64,000 nt of DNA, taken from Hyperoodon ampullatus. Taxonomy: Eukaryota > Chordata > Mammalia > Artiodactyla > Ziphiidae. This document shows positions 20,050-31,032 of the stretch, in pieces. The translations under genes and the position numbers were made by a program. Below the pieces are notes generated by a model that was given only the letters and a program-made list of their open reading frames with translations, was not told the origin of the DNA and ran no database searches. The stretch is from assembly GCA_949752795.1 (NCBI GenBank), contig OX457075.1:4960001-5024000 (forward strand). Reading direction: 5' to 3'. The stretch's first letter is position 1. Each line of letters starts with the position of its first letter.

Positions 20050-21885
20050 CTTAAATTGACAAAACCTGATTTGGGTAAATCAGCACAGGCAGAGAAGGTC
20101 ATCTGTTGGTTCTGGCAGCTGACTCGGCGTCCTGTTCGGACTCGCTTTGGCCGAAACCCGGGGACGCAAGGGCTGAGTTGAGGTGTGAGGAAGGAGGTGG
20201 TCTTTCTGATTCCGGGTTCCCCGCTGGTAGGATGCTGGGGCCCCAGGGGGAGCAGCAGCTGGAGTGAGCAGGTGTGTTACAGGGGTGACCCAACCAGCAT
20301 GGCTGTGGGTCCGAGTCAGGGATCCTGCCGGCGGGGCATGGCTGCAGGGGGAGTGTGGCAATCTGCTTTGGGCGACTGAGCCTACGAAGACAGCCTCTAA
20401 CTTCACGTCAACTACAGCGGCTTCCACGAAAGTGAGGGGGCTGACTAGAGAGAGTCACGGCCTGGCCTTTGTTCTGAGATGCGGAGGCTCAGGTGCCCAC
20501 AGCGTGCCAGGTGCCAGCGAGCACCCAGCCTCTAGGGTGACAGCTCCTTTACTCTTGACATGCATTCGTTTAAAAACAGGCATATGACGTGTGCGTGTGT
20601 TTTCTTTTGAAAAGTCTAACGATCTCAGAAGGTGGGCAGCCTTGCACAGATTTGATCCTACAGACGATTGTTGGGCTTCTGCGGAGAACACGGCCCTGCT
20701 TATACTTTAAGCTACGTATGCTGACTTTGGGATCGACAGACATCCAGAGGCAGGAGTGTTTGTATTGTCTCTTCCCAGAGCCTGGGAGGAGGGGAGTCCC
20801 CACAGTCAAGGCCAAAGAGAGCGCTGCCTCCTCTCTGCAGGTGCCCTGCCCTTGGCGAGGAAGGTCAGACCTCAGGCAGAAGATAGCTTTTACCTGTGCA
20901 CATCAGGGGAGCTTTGTAGTAGGGGCAGTTCCGTCCATCCTTTTGTGTGCAGCCTTTCAAACTGCATTCTCAGTGAGAAGGCCTGCACTGAGCTGCCTTG
21001 AGGGGGTGAGTGGCCCACGTTATCAGGCCTCCATCCAAACGTGGTGGAGGTGGAGGGGGGTGGTGTGTTCTGGGGGCTGGGTGTCTCTAGGTGACCTCAC
21101 AGGAGGACCAGGGCACCTCACCCTCCCTCTTCCTGGAGCCAGCTTGAGGCCAAAGCGTCATCTGGGGGCTTCCCCATGGGGCTTCTGTTCTGCCCCTCGG
21201 CACCTGGCACCCACCAGTTCTGTGCCAGTCCGTATGGTGTTCCCTGCCCTTGAGAGGGAAGTGAGCGGTTCACCCAGTCCCGCGTTTGCGTTAGAGATGT
21301 CCTAAATGCCGGCGGAATGGAAGGCTGTATCACGTGCAGACTCGGGAACAGTGAGTGCGCACGACAGTGGTCATGCAGGATGACCGGGGTGTGCTTCCCA
21401 CCTGCAGAAGGCTTACCGTCTAGAGGGGACGGAGGGGAGAAAACAGGCAAGCATAAGATCACGTCATCAACGCTGAAATCCCTGTAACAGTTAAGCGCTG
21501 GGGCCGTGGGAGCACAGGCGGGGGAGCAGGTCTTCCTGGGGAGGGGTCGGGACAGCTCCAGAGAGGAGGCGCCTTGTGCTGTCCACTGAAGTATTGGTTG
21601 GAGTTCCTCACCAAAAAGATGGACATAGGAAGAATATTCTAAGTGGTGGACCCCTCCGAGACCAGGACACATAGGCATGACGTCATCTGTATATGGGGGA
21701 GTGGCGATTCTCTTTGTGGAGGGCTTATAAGGCGTATGGGGGCGGGTATCTAGAAATGAGATTGACAGCGTAGGCAAAAGTCAGCTCAGGGCCCTGAATG
21801 CCATGCTGAAGAAAGGAACATTTGTCTTGTTGGCAATGAGGGGCGTCAGGAGCCTATTTTAAAGTGAAGGGCTTGGGTGGAGAGC
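20050..21885. other. Intronic stretch without recognisable genes
   Basis: Moderately GC-rich sequence with several chance open frames on both strands (for example 20589-21305 and 21118-21777). None has splice-site support or a recognisable protein. Confidence 0.45.
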
Positions 21886-22897
21886 GGAGAGAGGAGGGGG
21901 AGGGGGAGGAGGAAGGGGAGGAGGGGAGAAGAGGAAGGGGGAGGAGGAGGAGGGAGAGGAGAGGGAGGAGGGGAGGGGGAAGGGGGGGAGGGGAGAGGAG
22001 GAAGTGGGAGGAGGGAGAGGAGAGGGAGGAGGGGAGGGGGAGGAGGAAGGGGAGGAGGGGAGAGGAGGAAGTGGGAGGAGGAGGAGGAGGGAGAGGAGAG
22101 GGAGGAGGGTAGGGGGAGGAGGGAGGAGAGGAGGAAGTGGGAGGAGGGAGAGGAGAGGGAGGAGGGGAGGGGGAGGAGGGAGAGGAGAGGAGGAGGGGAG
22201 GGGGAGAGGGAGGGGAGGAGGGAGAGGAGAGGGAGGAGGGGAGGAGGAGGGGGAGGAGGAAAGGGAGGAGGGGAGAGGAGGAAGTGGGAGGAGGAGGGGA
22301 GGGGGAGAGGGAGGGAGAGGAGGGAGAGGAGAGGGAGGAGCTGGGGGAGGGGGAGGGAGGGGCTGGGGGAGGGGAGGGAGGGGGAGGAGAGGGAGGGGTT
22401 GGGGGAGGAGGGGAAGAGGGGAGAAGAAGGGGGAGGAGGAGGAGGAGGGAGAGGAGAGGAGGAGGGGAGGGGGAGAGGGAGGGGAGGAGGGAGAGGAGAG
22501 GGAGGAGGGGAGGAGGAGGGGGAGGAGGAAGGGGAGGAGGGGAGAGGAGGAAGTGGGAGGAGGAGGGGAGGGGGAGAGGGAGGGGGAGGAGGGAGAGGAG
22601 AGGGAGGAGCTGGGGGAGGGGGAGGGAGGGGATGGGGGAGGGGGAGGGAGGGGATGGGGGAGGGGAGGGAGGGGGAGGAGAGGGAGGGGTTGGGGGAGGA
22701 GGGGAAGAGGGGAGAAGAAGGGGGAGGAGGAGGAGGAGGAGGGAGAGGAGGGAGGAGGAGAGGGAGGAGAGGAGAGGGAGGAGGGAGAGGAGAGGGAGGA
22801 GGGGGAGGAGGAGGAGGGGGAGGGGCTGGGGGAGGGAGAGGAGGAGGGGAGAGGGAGAGGAGGAGGAGGAGGGGGAGGAAGAGGGGGAGGAGGAAAA
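21886..22897 (+). repeat. One-kilobase polypurine GGA/GGGGA satellite-like tract
   Basis: Just over 1 kb of almost pure G and A on the + strand, with only about twenty pyrimidines by hand count. It consists of GGA, GAGGGA and GGGGGA units. Recurrent longer modules are visible, such as GGGAGAGGAGGAAGTGGGAG. A large direct duplication of about 269 bp (roughly 22180-22449 and 22449-22740) carries the same landmarks in order: AAGTGGG, GAGCTGGGGG, GGGGTTGGGGG. The second copy contains an extra block of about 22 bp (GGATGGGGGAGGGGGAGGGA). The long open frames on both strands are low-complexity artefacts. Confidence 0.97.
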
Positions 22898-22959
22898 CTG
22901 AAGGAGAAGGTGCTCATTCATCCAAAGCGTTGATGTGCAGAGCCTCAGGTGTCAGAGGT

Positions 22960-23720
22960 GAGAGGTTTAGGACAGGCGGGCCTGTGGGCTCAGGGCAGCG
23001 CTGTCCGGTGCCGGGCCACCCACTGCAAGGCGCCGCTGTCGGCCGTTCTGATGAGGTCGGCATGCAGCTTGGGCAGCCGGGCAGGCCAACGGCTGCGGTC
23101 AGGGCAATGGCTGCGGTCAGGGCCCCGGGAGACCTCCGTTGCGGCGCGCGGGGCAGGAGCCCGAGAGTGTCATCAGCCCACACGCGGGTCACCGCAGAGC
23201 CGGTCATTCCCGAGAGCGGCGGTCATTCGGAGCCGTCGTAAACTCTTGACTTGCTCTCCAGCCCTCGTTAGCGGCCGGGCGGGCAGCACGCTCGGCGCCT
23301 GTGGAGCCAGGCCTGTGATGGTGGGGCTGAGTCAACCCAGGGGTCCGGGGCCTCGTGGAGGGGGAGGCAAGAGCGGCTGCGGCCACAGGGGGGCGGGGGC
23401 GGGGGAGGCCTCGGTTGGGGTGCGAGTGTGGTCTGTGTGTGTGCGCACGTCTGAGTGTGTGGGTAGGTCTGAGCGCGCTCATCTGTGCACAGCGTGTCTG
23501 CCTGGTGAGCGTGGGTGCCAGTCACCCCTCCAGGGGCTGAGTCTCCACGGCCGAGGTCAGGGGCCTCCTCCTTTCCCCGTCGCTCCAGAGAGAGGCCTTC
23601 CAGAACCCGCCGCCGATTCCCCGGACTCGGGAAGACTCTGGAGCCTGGCAGGGATTTCTGGGCAGCAGGCGCGCCCAGGGCCACCTCTGCGGGTCGGCGA
23701 GCCCTCCTCCAGTCCCCGTG
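22960..23720. promoter_or_regulatory. Intragenic CpG-rich patch (candidate orphan CpG island)
   Basis: Immediately after the purine tract, about 750 bp of GC-rich sequence contains roughly sixty CpG dinucleotides by hand count, far more than flanking intron. It includes GGCTGCGGTCAGGGC repeated twice at 23091-23124. No SFRP1 exon lies here. It could be an orphan CpG island, an enhancer or an alternative promoter. Open frames through it (for example 22949-23887) have no recognisable domain. Confidence 0.5.
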
Positions 23721-23914
23721 TTTTGTTTATTCCTCCAGATGCCAACCAGGCTGATTTTGTTAGGTTTCGGTGTTCACAGCAAGTCCATTTAGAACTGCTG
23801 CTTCTCTGGGTGAGACCACCTCCTCGGCAGATGCCAGCAGTTCGCAGGGATTGTTGTGAAGGGCATGGTGTAATCCCTGGGATATAAAAAGTCCATCCGG
23901 AGGAACAGGCACGG

Positions 23915-24085
23915 CCTGAGGTGTCATACAGGCCTGAGTTCAAGGCCTGGTCCCACCACCTACTGTGTCAGCTTGGGCAAGCCGCTTCACTGCTCCGTGA
24001 CTCAGTTTACCCACCTGTACACAAAACGCAACCATAAAACAAGCTTACAAAGTTCTGTGCGAGGAGATAAAGTGGGATGTGACAG
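23915..24085 (+). repeat. MIR relic
   Basis: GGCCTGAGTTCAAGGCCTGGTCCCACCACCTACTGTG, CAGCTTGGGCAAGCCGCTTCACTGCTCCGTGACTCAGTTTACCCACCTG follow MIR consensus order in the + direction. Confidence 0.65.
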
Positions 24086-24089
24086 ACAG

Positions 24090-24245
24090 TCGCCCCAGTC
24101 CTGGAGTCCTGCGATGTGACCCAGCGCTGCCACTCGGCCAGTCAGTGACGTCTCTGAGTCTGTTTCCTTATTAAGCAAGTTGAAAGGGTCACCCTAGCTG
24201 ACCTCTAAGGCTCCTTGCAGCTCTGAAATCTTATGGTTTTGTTCC
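24090..24245 (+). repeat. Second MIR-family relic
   Basis: CAGTCCTGGAGTCCTGCGATGTGACCC, GCCACTCGGCCAGTCAGTGACGTCTCTGAGTCTGTTTCC and CTCTAAGGCTCCTTGCAGCTCTGAAATC resemble a MIR body followed by its 3' core. It sits directly behind another MIR. Confidence 0.5.
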
Positions 24246-24634
24246 GCAAAACTGTGACTTGGTTTCTTGATTAATATCTTTGCTGGCACCTCCCTGCTTG
24301 CCGGGGACCTGGGTCTCTATCTCAGGCACATGTGGAAGAGCTGAGCAGTGAGTGGGAGGCCATCACGGAGGAGCTGGGTTGGGGTGCAGCTGTGGGACCC
24401 CCAGCCTGGGAGCGGCACTGGTCCACGGCAGGTCTGCATCCCCTGACGGGGCCTGGCTGGCTGCTGGGCGCCCCGACCTCAGCCCCTCTCCTGGACATGT
24501 CCCCCCCGTGCTTCCTCAGAAACCCAGGGACAGTGGGGACCCTCTCCACCTGTGCGGGGAAGACAGCCTGGTGGGAGACCAGTTTGCAGGCACAGTACGG
24601 GTGATTTCTAAGGAGGACTTTCCAAACCTCAGAA

Positions 24635-24800
24635 CTGATTTTCAATTTCAGCCCCATGATTTATCAGCCACGAGACTCTGGCCAACTCCAGTTCTCTGGG
24701 CCTCAGTTTTCTCACCTGCCAAATGGGGATAATTGAGTATACTTCTCAGAACTGGTGGATAAACCCCATGAGATTGTACTGTTGTGTCCTGGAAAGGACA
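24635..24800 (+). repeat. MIR relic
   Basis: CTCTGGCCAACTCCAGTTCTCTGGGCCTCAGTTTTCTCACC followed by TGCCAAATGGGGATAATTGAG is the highly recognisable centre of a MIR element on the + strand. Confidence 0.7.
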
Positions 24801-27800
24801 CACTGCAAATCCACCCCGAGCCTGTGACCTTGGCCGCGGTCCCATGTGCCATCTTACAGCTCTGCTGGGCAACGCTTCATGGCCTCTCTTCCCTAAAGCA
24901 TTTCTAACCTAAGCCACACACTTGGCTTTCCTTAAAAAAGAAAAAATAAAATGAATGCATTTTATAGATAGACCAGATCTGAACCAGGATACTTAATGGT
25001 GATGGTTTTCTCAGAGGAGCTTCAAAGTAATATTAGAGGTTATTAAAATACACGCTGATTTCATCCCCCAGACATCTCTGGGTTCACAAGGGGAGCAAAT
25101 CTTACCTGAAGACTAAAGCTCAAAGCATCAGGTGGAGAGGACGCTCAGAACGTCCGGGACTGAGACTTTGCGTCAGTCTTGTCCCCGAGAGGGGCCAGTG
25201 GCCTTGGCAAGCCGGGTGCAGACAGGGCACATCTGGGAGCCTCTGTCCCTCAGTGGCAAGTGACCCGGGGCTTTTACTGACACCCTCTGCACTGGTCCTG
25301 TGGAATGAGCACTCAACATCCCTTTGGCCCGTGGTAGCCAATGGCAGATACTTTGTGTGGGCAGCAGCTGTGAAGTGTCAGCAGGTAGGCTGTGAGCATC
25401 ACTCCTAGGTGCTACAGGGTCAAAGTTGGGTGTTTCCCGCTTTCTCTGGGGCCTGGTGATTCTCTTCCCACTTCCTCCTTCAAACGACAAGGCTGTGTTT
25501 GCCTCTCAGGACCACAAGGGCCAGGAGGACCGTGGTTGAGAGAACTGGGACTGGCCTGTCCAGCCAAGGGAAATCGTGTGCTGTGTAGCTCAGGTAGAAC
25601 CCGGCTTGCTGAGGAAACAAAACCTTGACCGACAAGGTGGTGGTGGGGTCCCCCCTCCCCAGGGAGCTGTTCACAGGGGGGATGGCCTCTTGCCTGCGAA
25701 CCCGAGAGGCCTGCATCTGGCAGGAAGCAGGAGGCTGACTTCTCCGGTCCTTCCAGCCCCACAGAGTCCGTGGTCCGCAGGCCACCTGCTGGCGGCACTC
25801 CTGCTGGTGGCTTCCCCAGGAAGGTGGCTGTGTCGGAGGGCGAACCTTCCTTCTCAGGAGGACGTCGGCTGATTTTCCGGAGGAAGGTGGAGGGACAGCC
25901 TGCGGCCTGGTCAAGTCACCCAGCAACCTGGGATGCCAGCCTCGAGTCCCCCCAACCCTCACGTGTAGACCCTTCAGGAGGGAAAGGCCAGCTCCGGTGT
26001 GCACAGCAGAACCTCGAAGCTGATCCGAGTTGCGTGTCTTTGTGGCGAAGACCACAAAGATGGCTTGGAGCTCCTGACTCCTGGGGACCGGTCCTCCGGT
26101 TGCCAGGGAGGAGGCCGACAGACCTGGAATGAAGTGCAGGCCCGGGCAGGCCTCCCTCCTGCCCTTGCCTTCATGCAGGCGGGACATCTGGTCCACCCCC
26201 CGCTCCGGGTATCAGCTTTCCTGGGGACTTGCCTTCCCCAGTTGTGTAACTGTGTGTGTGAGGGTGTGTGTGTGTGAGGCGCTGGGGGCAGCGGAGCCCG
26301 GGACCGGCTTCTCTGGAATGACGGGGCTCCCTGGCTGGTGTGGGTTTGCTCGTGACTGACAGCTCTTCGCCTGCAGCCTTCTTTCCTTACAGACCTAATG
26401 TGTCTTCTGGCAGGTCTCCTTGCTCTGATTACTCAGGCCCCGCAGAGCACCGGTGCTTTCCTTTTCTTTTGCTCACCATCTCCATCTTGGTCCCCCCTTT
26501 CCGAGCGGGTTGGGGGGTGGAATCCGGTCTGGACCAGCCGAGAACGCTCTGTGCTCCTGCCTGGCCCCGGGGCCTTAGAATGAGGAACCCCAGCCAGAGT
26601 TGAGAAGCTGCCTGCTTCCTCCCTGGGAGCCCTCAGCGTGGAAATTCCAGGGGGGCCCACACCCCAAAAAACTCTGGCTCAGGAAACCAACACGCAGCTA
26701 CGTGTGTAGTGGCCTGAAGGGTCACTGGCGTTCCCCCCGGGTCTGGTTGTCACGGGGGTGTGAAGCCTGGGAGCCCATTTCCTGGGGAGTGAAGCCTGCT
26801 GTCCAAGCCCCTGACTCACCCCCAAAGGCCCCCAGAGGAAGGCAGGTCTGGGACTCACGAGGACAGGCCCCAGGATGGCTCAGTAAGACTTTCCTGGACC
26901 GGAGGGGATGGAGTGCTGGGCCGCAGCCTGCTCTTCTGCCTGATGGGTGGTCCTGGGTCAGAGTGAGGGGCCAGGTTCTCCTTGAAAGGGTTGGAGGGAC
27001 TGGCAGAGGGACCTCTGGCCCCGGCTTTCCTCCTTCACTGCAGCCACCTTTCTTGGAGGAAGGAACAGACCTGAGAGCAAGCCGGGGTTGTACTGCAGCC
27101 CGGCTGCAGCTTGGTTTTCCGGTGTGGGGTATTTTGTTCTGGCCTTGGAGCAGGGGGAGGGTTGTTTGCCTTTGGAGAGGAGGGAAGGGGACTGTGTGAT
27201 TACCTGCGGTTGGAGCCCGAGGGGCCGGGGGTCCTCTTTCTGAGACGGAGTGTGTGTTGAAGGACAGCGCTTGGGGATCGAGGTGGGGGGGGCAGCGGGG
27301 GTCCTGGTTCCAGCTCCTGATGAGCCGGATGCTTGCTTCCTCTCAGCCCCTGTTCGCTGACCTCTGGAACAAGACTTTGGCTGGATGGCCTCTTAAATCC
27401 CATGTCGCTCTCAGAACGTGCTCCGTGTCCTAACGCAGTGTTCTTTAAATACACACACCACGAAGCAGAACCTTTCTTCAAAGGAAATCTTACCCTGACC
27501 TTCATCACAGAAACTGGTCCACGGGGGCCTCTACGCTGGAGGAGGGGGGCCTGGACCTGGGTTGGCTTGGCCACTTCTTACTCGCGGCGCATGACTGACC
27601 CTTACTCGTTTAAGAGGTTCCTGGGCGTCTGGGAGGGTGTCTGACCTCAAGGAGGAAGGGCTGTGATTATCCGATGAGACACTCGCTGTGTCCTTTCTTC
27701 CTGGATGGTCATCGGGGCCTTTACCCAGTGTCCCCTGGCCTGTCCATACCCCTGTGGGTATGGACGATGACATTGCCGCCCACAGCGTGTGGCCCTGCCG

Positions 27801-27850
27801 CTCACCAAAGGCGGGGTGCTCTCCACGGGACCCTCTGGGGAGACTCCGCC
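24801..27850. other. GC-rich intronic stretch without recognisable exons
   Basis: Contains many overlapping open frames on both strands (for example 25480-26196 and 26600-27199) with no recognisable domains and no consistent splice structure. A short TG-rich stretch lies at about 26250-26277. A perfect inverted repeat follows at 27742-27765. Confidence 0.4.
27742..27765 (+). repeat. Perfect short inverted repeat
   Basis: GTCCATACCC and its exact reverse complement GGGTATGGAC are separated by CTGT, giving 10-bp arms and a 4-base loop. No T-run follows and the location is deep in an intron, so this is listed as structure only. Confidence 0.7.
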
Positions 27851-27879
27851 CCAGGGCCCTCTCCTGGCTTCTGTTGGCT

Positions 27880-28125
27880 GCCGGCAGTCCCCGGCATCCC
27901 TTGACTCGTGACTCCAGTCTCCGCTCTGTCTCCACGAGGCTCTTCCCTGGTGTCTGTGTCCTTTCTTCTCTTCTTGTAAGGACGCCAGTCGTTGGGTTTG
28001 GGATCCACCGAATCCAGTGTGGCCTCATCCTAACTAATTGCAGCTGCAAAGACTGCATTTCCAAATAAGGCCATATTCTGAGGGTCCAGGTGCGTGTGAA
28101 TTGGGGGCACGCTACTGAACTCACT
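27880..28125. repeat. Unassigned ancient interspersed repeat
   Basis: TGTCCTTTCTTCTCTTCTTGTAAGGACGCCAGTCG, GGCCTCATCCTAACTAATTGCAGCTGCAAAGACTGCATTTCCAAATAAGGCCATATTCTGAGG is a phrase that recurs in many mammalian genomes as part of an old interspersed repeat. I cannot name the family with certainty. Confidence 0.4.
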
Positions 28126-28127
28126 TT

Positions 28128-28300
28128 AGGGCTCTAGAGCCAACCTACCTGAGATCGAGTCCTGGTTCTCCGTTACTTACTAGCTGGTGTCTTTTGGAAA
28201 ACTGTAGCCTAAGTCCTCTTGTCTTACAAGGTGAATGATAGTTGCACCGACTTTACCAGGTCTCTGTAAGGCCCTTAAGGATGATGCCTGACACTTGCGG
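28128..28300 (+). repeat. MIR relic
   Basis: CTAGAGCCAACCTACCTGAGATCGAGTCCTGGTTCTCCGTTACTTACTAGCTGGTGTC and the following AATGATAGTTGCACCGACTT, GATGCCTGACAC phrases match MIR order, diverged. Confidence 0.65.
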
Positions 28301-30322
28301 TCAGTACCGGGGTCCCTAAGGTGGACTTGGGAGGTGGCAGCAGAGGGCGATGGTCGTCAAAGGCGTGATGGACTCGCAGACAAAGAAAGCCGGCTTCACG
28401 CGGTGAGTACCAATGCGCGAATCTTGGAAGGCATTTGTAAGGCGGAAAAAGCCTTGTTGGTCTGGAGCACTTGGCCTGGCAGAGAAAATTCTAGATGTGA
28501 GATGGTGGCCCGCTGAGCGCCGTGTCACACACAGCAGGGCCTGGCTCCTGGTGGCCCCTGGGAAGCAGGGAGCAGCTCCAAATACAGCCAGTGGCTCTGT
28601 TGTTTAGCTGCTGGGGGCAGGGGTGTTACAAGGCTGATTTCTAACATTATAGGTGAGTTTGGGAATAGAACCGCAGAAAACCAAGAGTCTCAAGGTGCAG
28701 TGTCTACAGCATCAGAGGTGAGAGGTTGTCTCCCCTCAGCCAAGCCAGGGAAAGTCAGTTGCAGATGTGGGGCAAGGTCGGCTCCCAAGGCATCTTTGGA
28801 ACAGGTTCTAAAGGGTGGCAGGAGCGATCGTGGAGCCCCCCTCTGTGCCCCTGGCCTGCAGTGCCCCGAAGGTCTCCAGCACATGGATGGATTTGCCCCA
28901 GCAGCTCATCTGAAGCACTTCAGAAAATAAGGACCCTTTAAAAACCGTTTATTTGTTGAACGTGCGGCATGAGAATCTGCATTCACAGGAGGGAGGCACT
29001 TTGGAGAAATCACAACTAGGGTACATCAGAACGCCAGAAAACGGCCAGCAGCGTTGCCCAGGGGGCCTGGATCTTGAAACCGCATCTTTCCTCACTGGCC
29101 AGCAAATGAAATTCTTCATACAGAGGGTGTGTCAGCCCCTCAGGCTACCAGTAGTAATTAGTCACGTGTGCAGGCCGTGTTCCGTGTTAAGGATGGTTTC
29201 ACTGCAAACCCTCAATTTACGACAAATTGGCACTGTAGCTGTTGGGTGTACGGTGTCTATACATCTGTCCATCAAAGATCAAAACGGGTGCTGACAGGTG
29301 ACAAGGTGCTCCTACGTAGTACCAGCTTATCTGCAATGGCTGGGTGGTGGCCGTGAGCTCGAGCATTCTGTGTCCTGAAGTGTCTGTGCTGGTGCCGGAG
29401 CTCTGATCATAGGCCGGGTGACATTCGTCTTCCACCTTCCCTGGTCAGTGGCGGTGACATCAGTCCCCGATGCCTGGAGCATGAGCAGGGCGGTGACCTC
29501 CGTTCTTGGGCAGATCCGGGGGGACCCACCCAGCTTCCCGACTCCTCCTGCTTCGTCCCAGCTCTGGGGGGACAACTGGGGGCAAGCGAGTGTGTGGGCT
29601 CAGAGGGTCAGCCCTCTTGACCTCTGCCAGTGAAGGGCACGCCTGGCCAGGGAGCCGGATGCTGGGGAGCAGACTGAGCCAGAGCCATCGCCCGGAACCC
29701 CGGGGTCCTGACTGTCTTCAGCAGGAAGGGATGCACCACACACAGGGCGTCCTGGGGCCCATTAACCAAAATCTGTCGGTTCCGCAGCCAGGAGCTTGGT
29801 AAACACGTAGGAAGCACTGGCTGCCTGAGTGGTAGGCGTGCCTTGGCAGTTGGCGCGCCACCCCAGGATGTGGTCCGACACCTGCTGCCCAAGAAGCTCT
29901 GTCCCCGTCATCCGAGTCCTTGCCCATCCACCGGCTTCCCCAGGGGTCTCCTTTGGGCCAACTCGGCCCCGGGGCGCAGCGGCTTCCGCAGCCATGGGAA
30001 GTTTGTTTGTTGATGTATTGATTTTTGTCTCCGTCTCTTTTAAATAAGTAGTTTTCCTGGAGAAGCAGAAAAGAGCCCCAAGTGGGGCACCCCATCCCGT
30101 CTCTCTGTTCACCTCGCCCGCGGTCCCCCGGGCTCTGAGGACCCACATCTGCCCCCTTACGTGTGTGTGGGGCTCCAGGTGGGTGGAGAGAAAGAAAAGA
30201 GACTCAGTGAAGACAGAGGATCTGGAAGCAGGACTCGGGACACCCAGCTCGGGGCCGATACCACTGGCCACGTTGCGTGCCTGCTTGCTGAGCTTGGCGG
30301 GAGCAAGGACCCTAGACAGTAG
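28301..30322. other. Intronic stretch without recognisable features
   Basis: Nothing beyond short chance open frames. No young repeats, RNA genes or exons are supported. Confidence 0.45.
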
Positions 30323-30336
30323 AGAGGAGGCCAGCT

Positions 30337-31018
30337 TTCAATTCATGTTATCTGTTGTTTTATATAGTTTTGAAAGGTTCCTTTCCATTTACAAAACGTT
30401 GGCTATGTTCCCTGTGTTGTATAAGACATCCTTGAGCCTCTCTATCTCCCCCCAACAGTTGGCACCACCCCCTTCCACATCCCCCATCACGCCCCCCCAC
30501 TGGTAACCACTAGTTTGTTCCTATATCTGAGTCTGCTTTTTTTTGGTTATATTCAGTAGCTAGTTGTATTTTTTAGATTTTTAAGTGACATCGTACAGTA
30601 TTTGTCTTTCTCTGACTAATTTCACTTAGCATAATGCCCTCCAAGTCCATCCATGCTGCAAATGGCAACATTTCATTCTTTTTCGTGACTGAGTAGTATT
30701 CCATTGTGTGTGTGCGCGTGTGTGTGCGTGCGTGTGCGTGTGTGTGTATACACCACATCTCCTTTATCCATTCATCTGGATGATTTAGATTGCTTCCATG
30801 TCTTGGCTATTGTAAATAATGCTGCTATGAACATTGGGGTGTATGTATCTTTTCAACATACATAGTGTTTTTGTTTTTGTGGATATATGTCCAGGAGTGG
30901 GATGGCTGGGTCCTATGTTCATTCTATTTTTAGTTTTTTGAGAAACCTCCATCCTGTTTTCCATAGCGGCTGCACCAATTTACATTCCCACCAACAGTGT
31001 AAGAGGGTTCCCTTTTCA
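30337..31018 (-). mobile_element. L1 insertion (5'-truncated) with 14-bp target duplication
   Basis: Antisense L1 covering part of the 3' UTR and the end of ORF2: TCCATGTCTTGGCTATTGTAAATAATGCTGC, ATGAACATTGGGGTG, CCAGGAGTGGGATGGCTGG and GCTGCACCAATTTACATTCCCACC are diagnostic. Flanked by AGAGGAGGCCAGCT at 30323-30336 and 31019-31032. It contains an expanded TG/CG microsatellite at 30705-30750, so no ORF2 frame is intact. Confidence 0.95.
30705..30750 (+). repeat. (TG)n/(CG) microsatellite inside L1
   Basis: An alternating TG run with CG interruptions at the place where L1 normally reads a short TATA/TG-like stretch in this region, so it probably expanded from the L1 sequence. Confidence 0.85.
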
Positions 31019-31032
31019 AGAGGAGGCCAGCT

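Noticed and set aside
21854..23241. Very long open frames (350-450 residues) on both strands of the purine tract, Gly/Glu-rich on + and Pro/Ser/Leu-rich on -
   Set aside because: They are a consequence of near-pure G+A composition, which lacks stop codons in several frames. There is no start context, domain or splice support.
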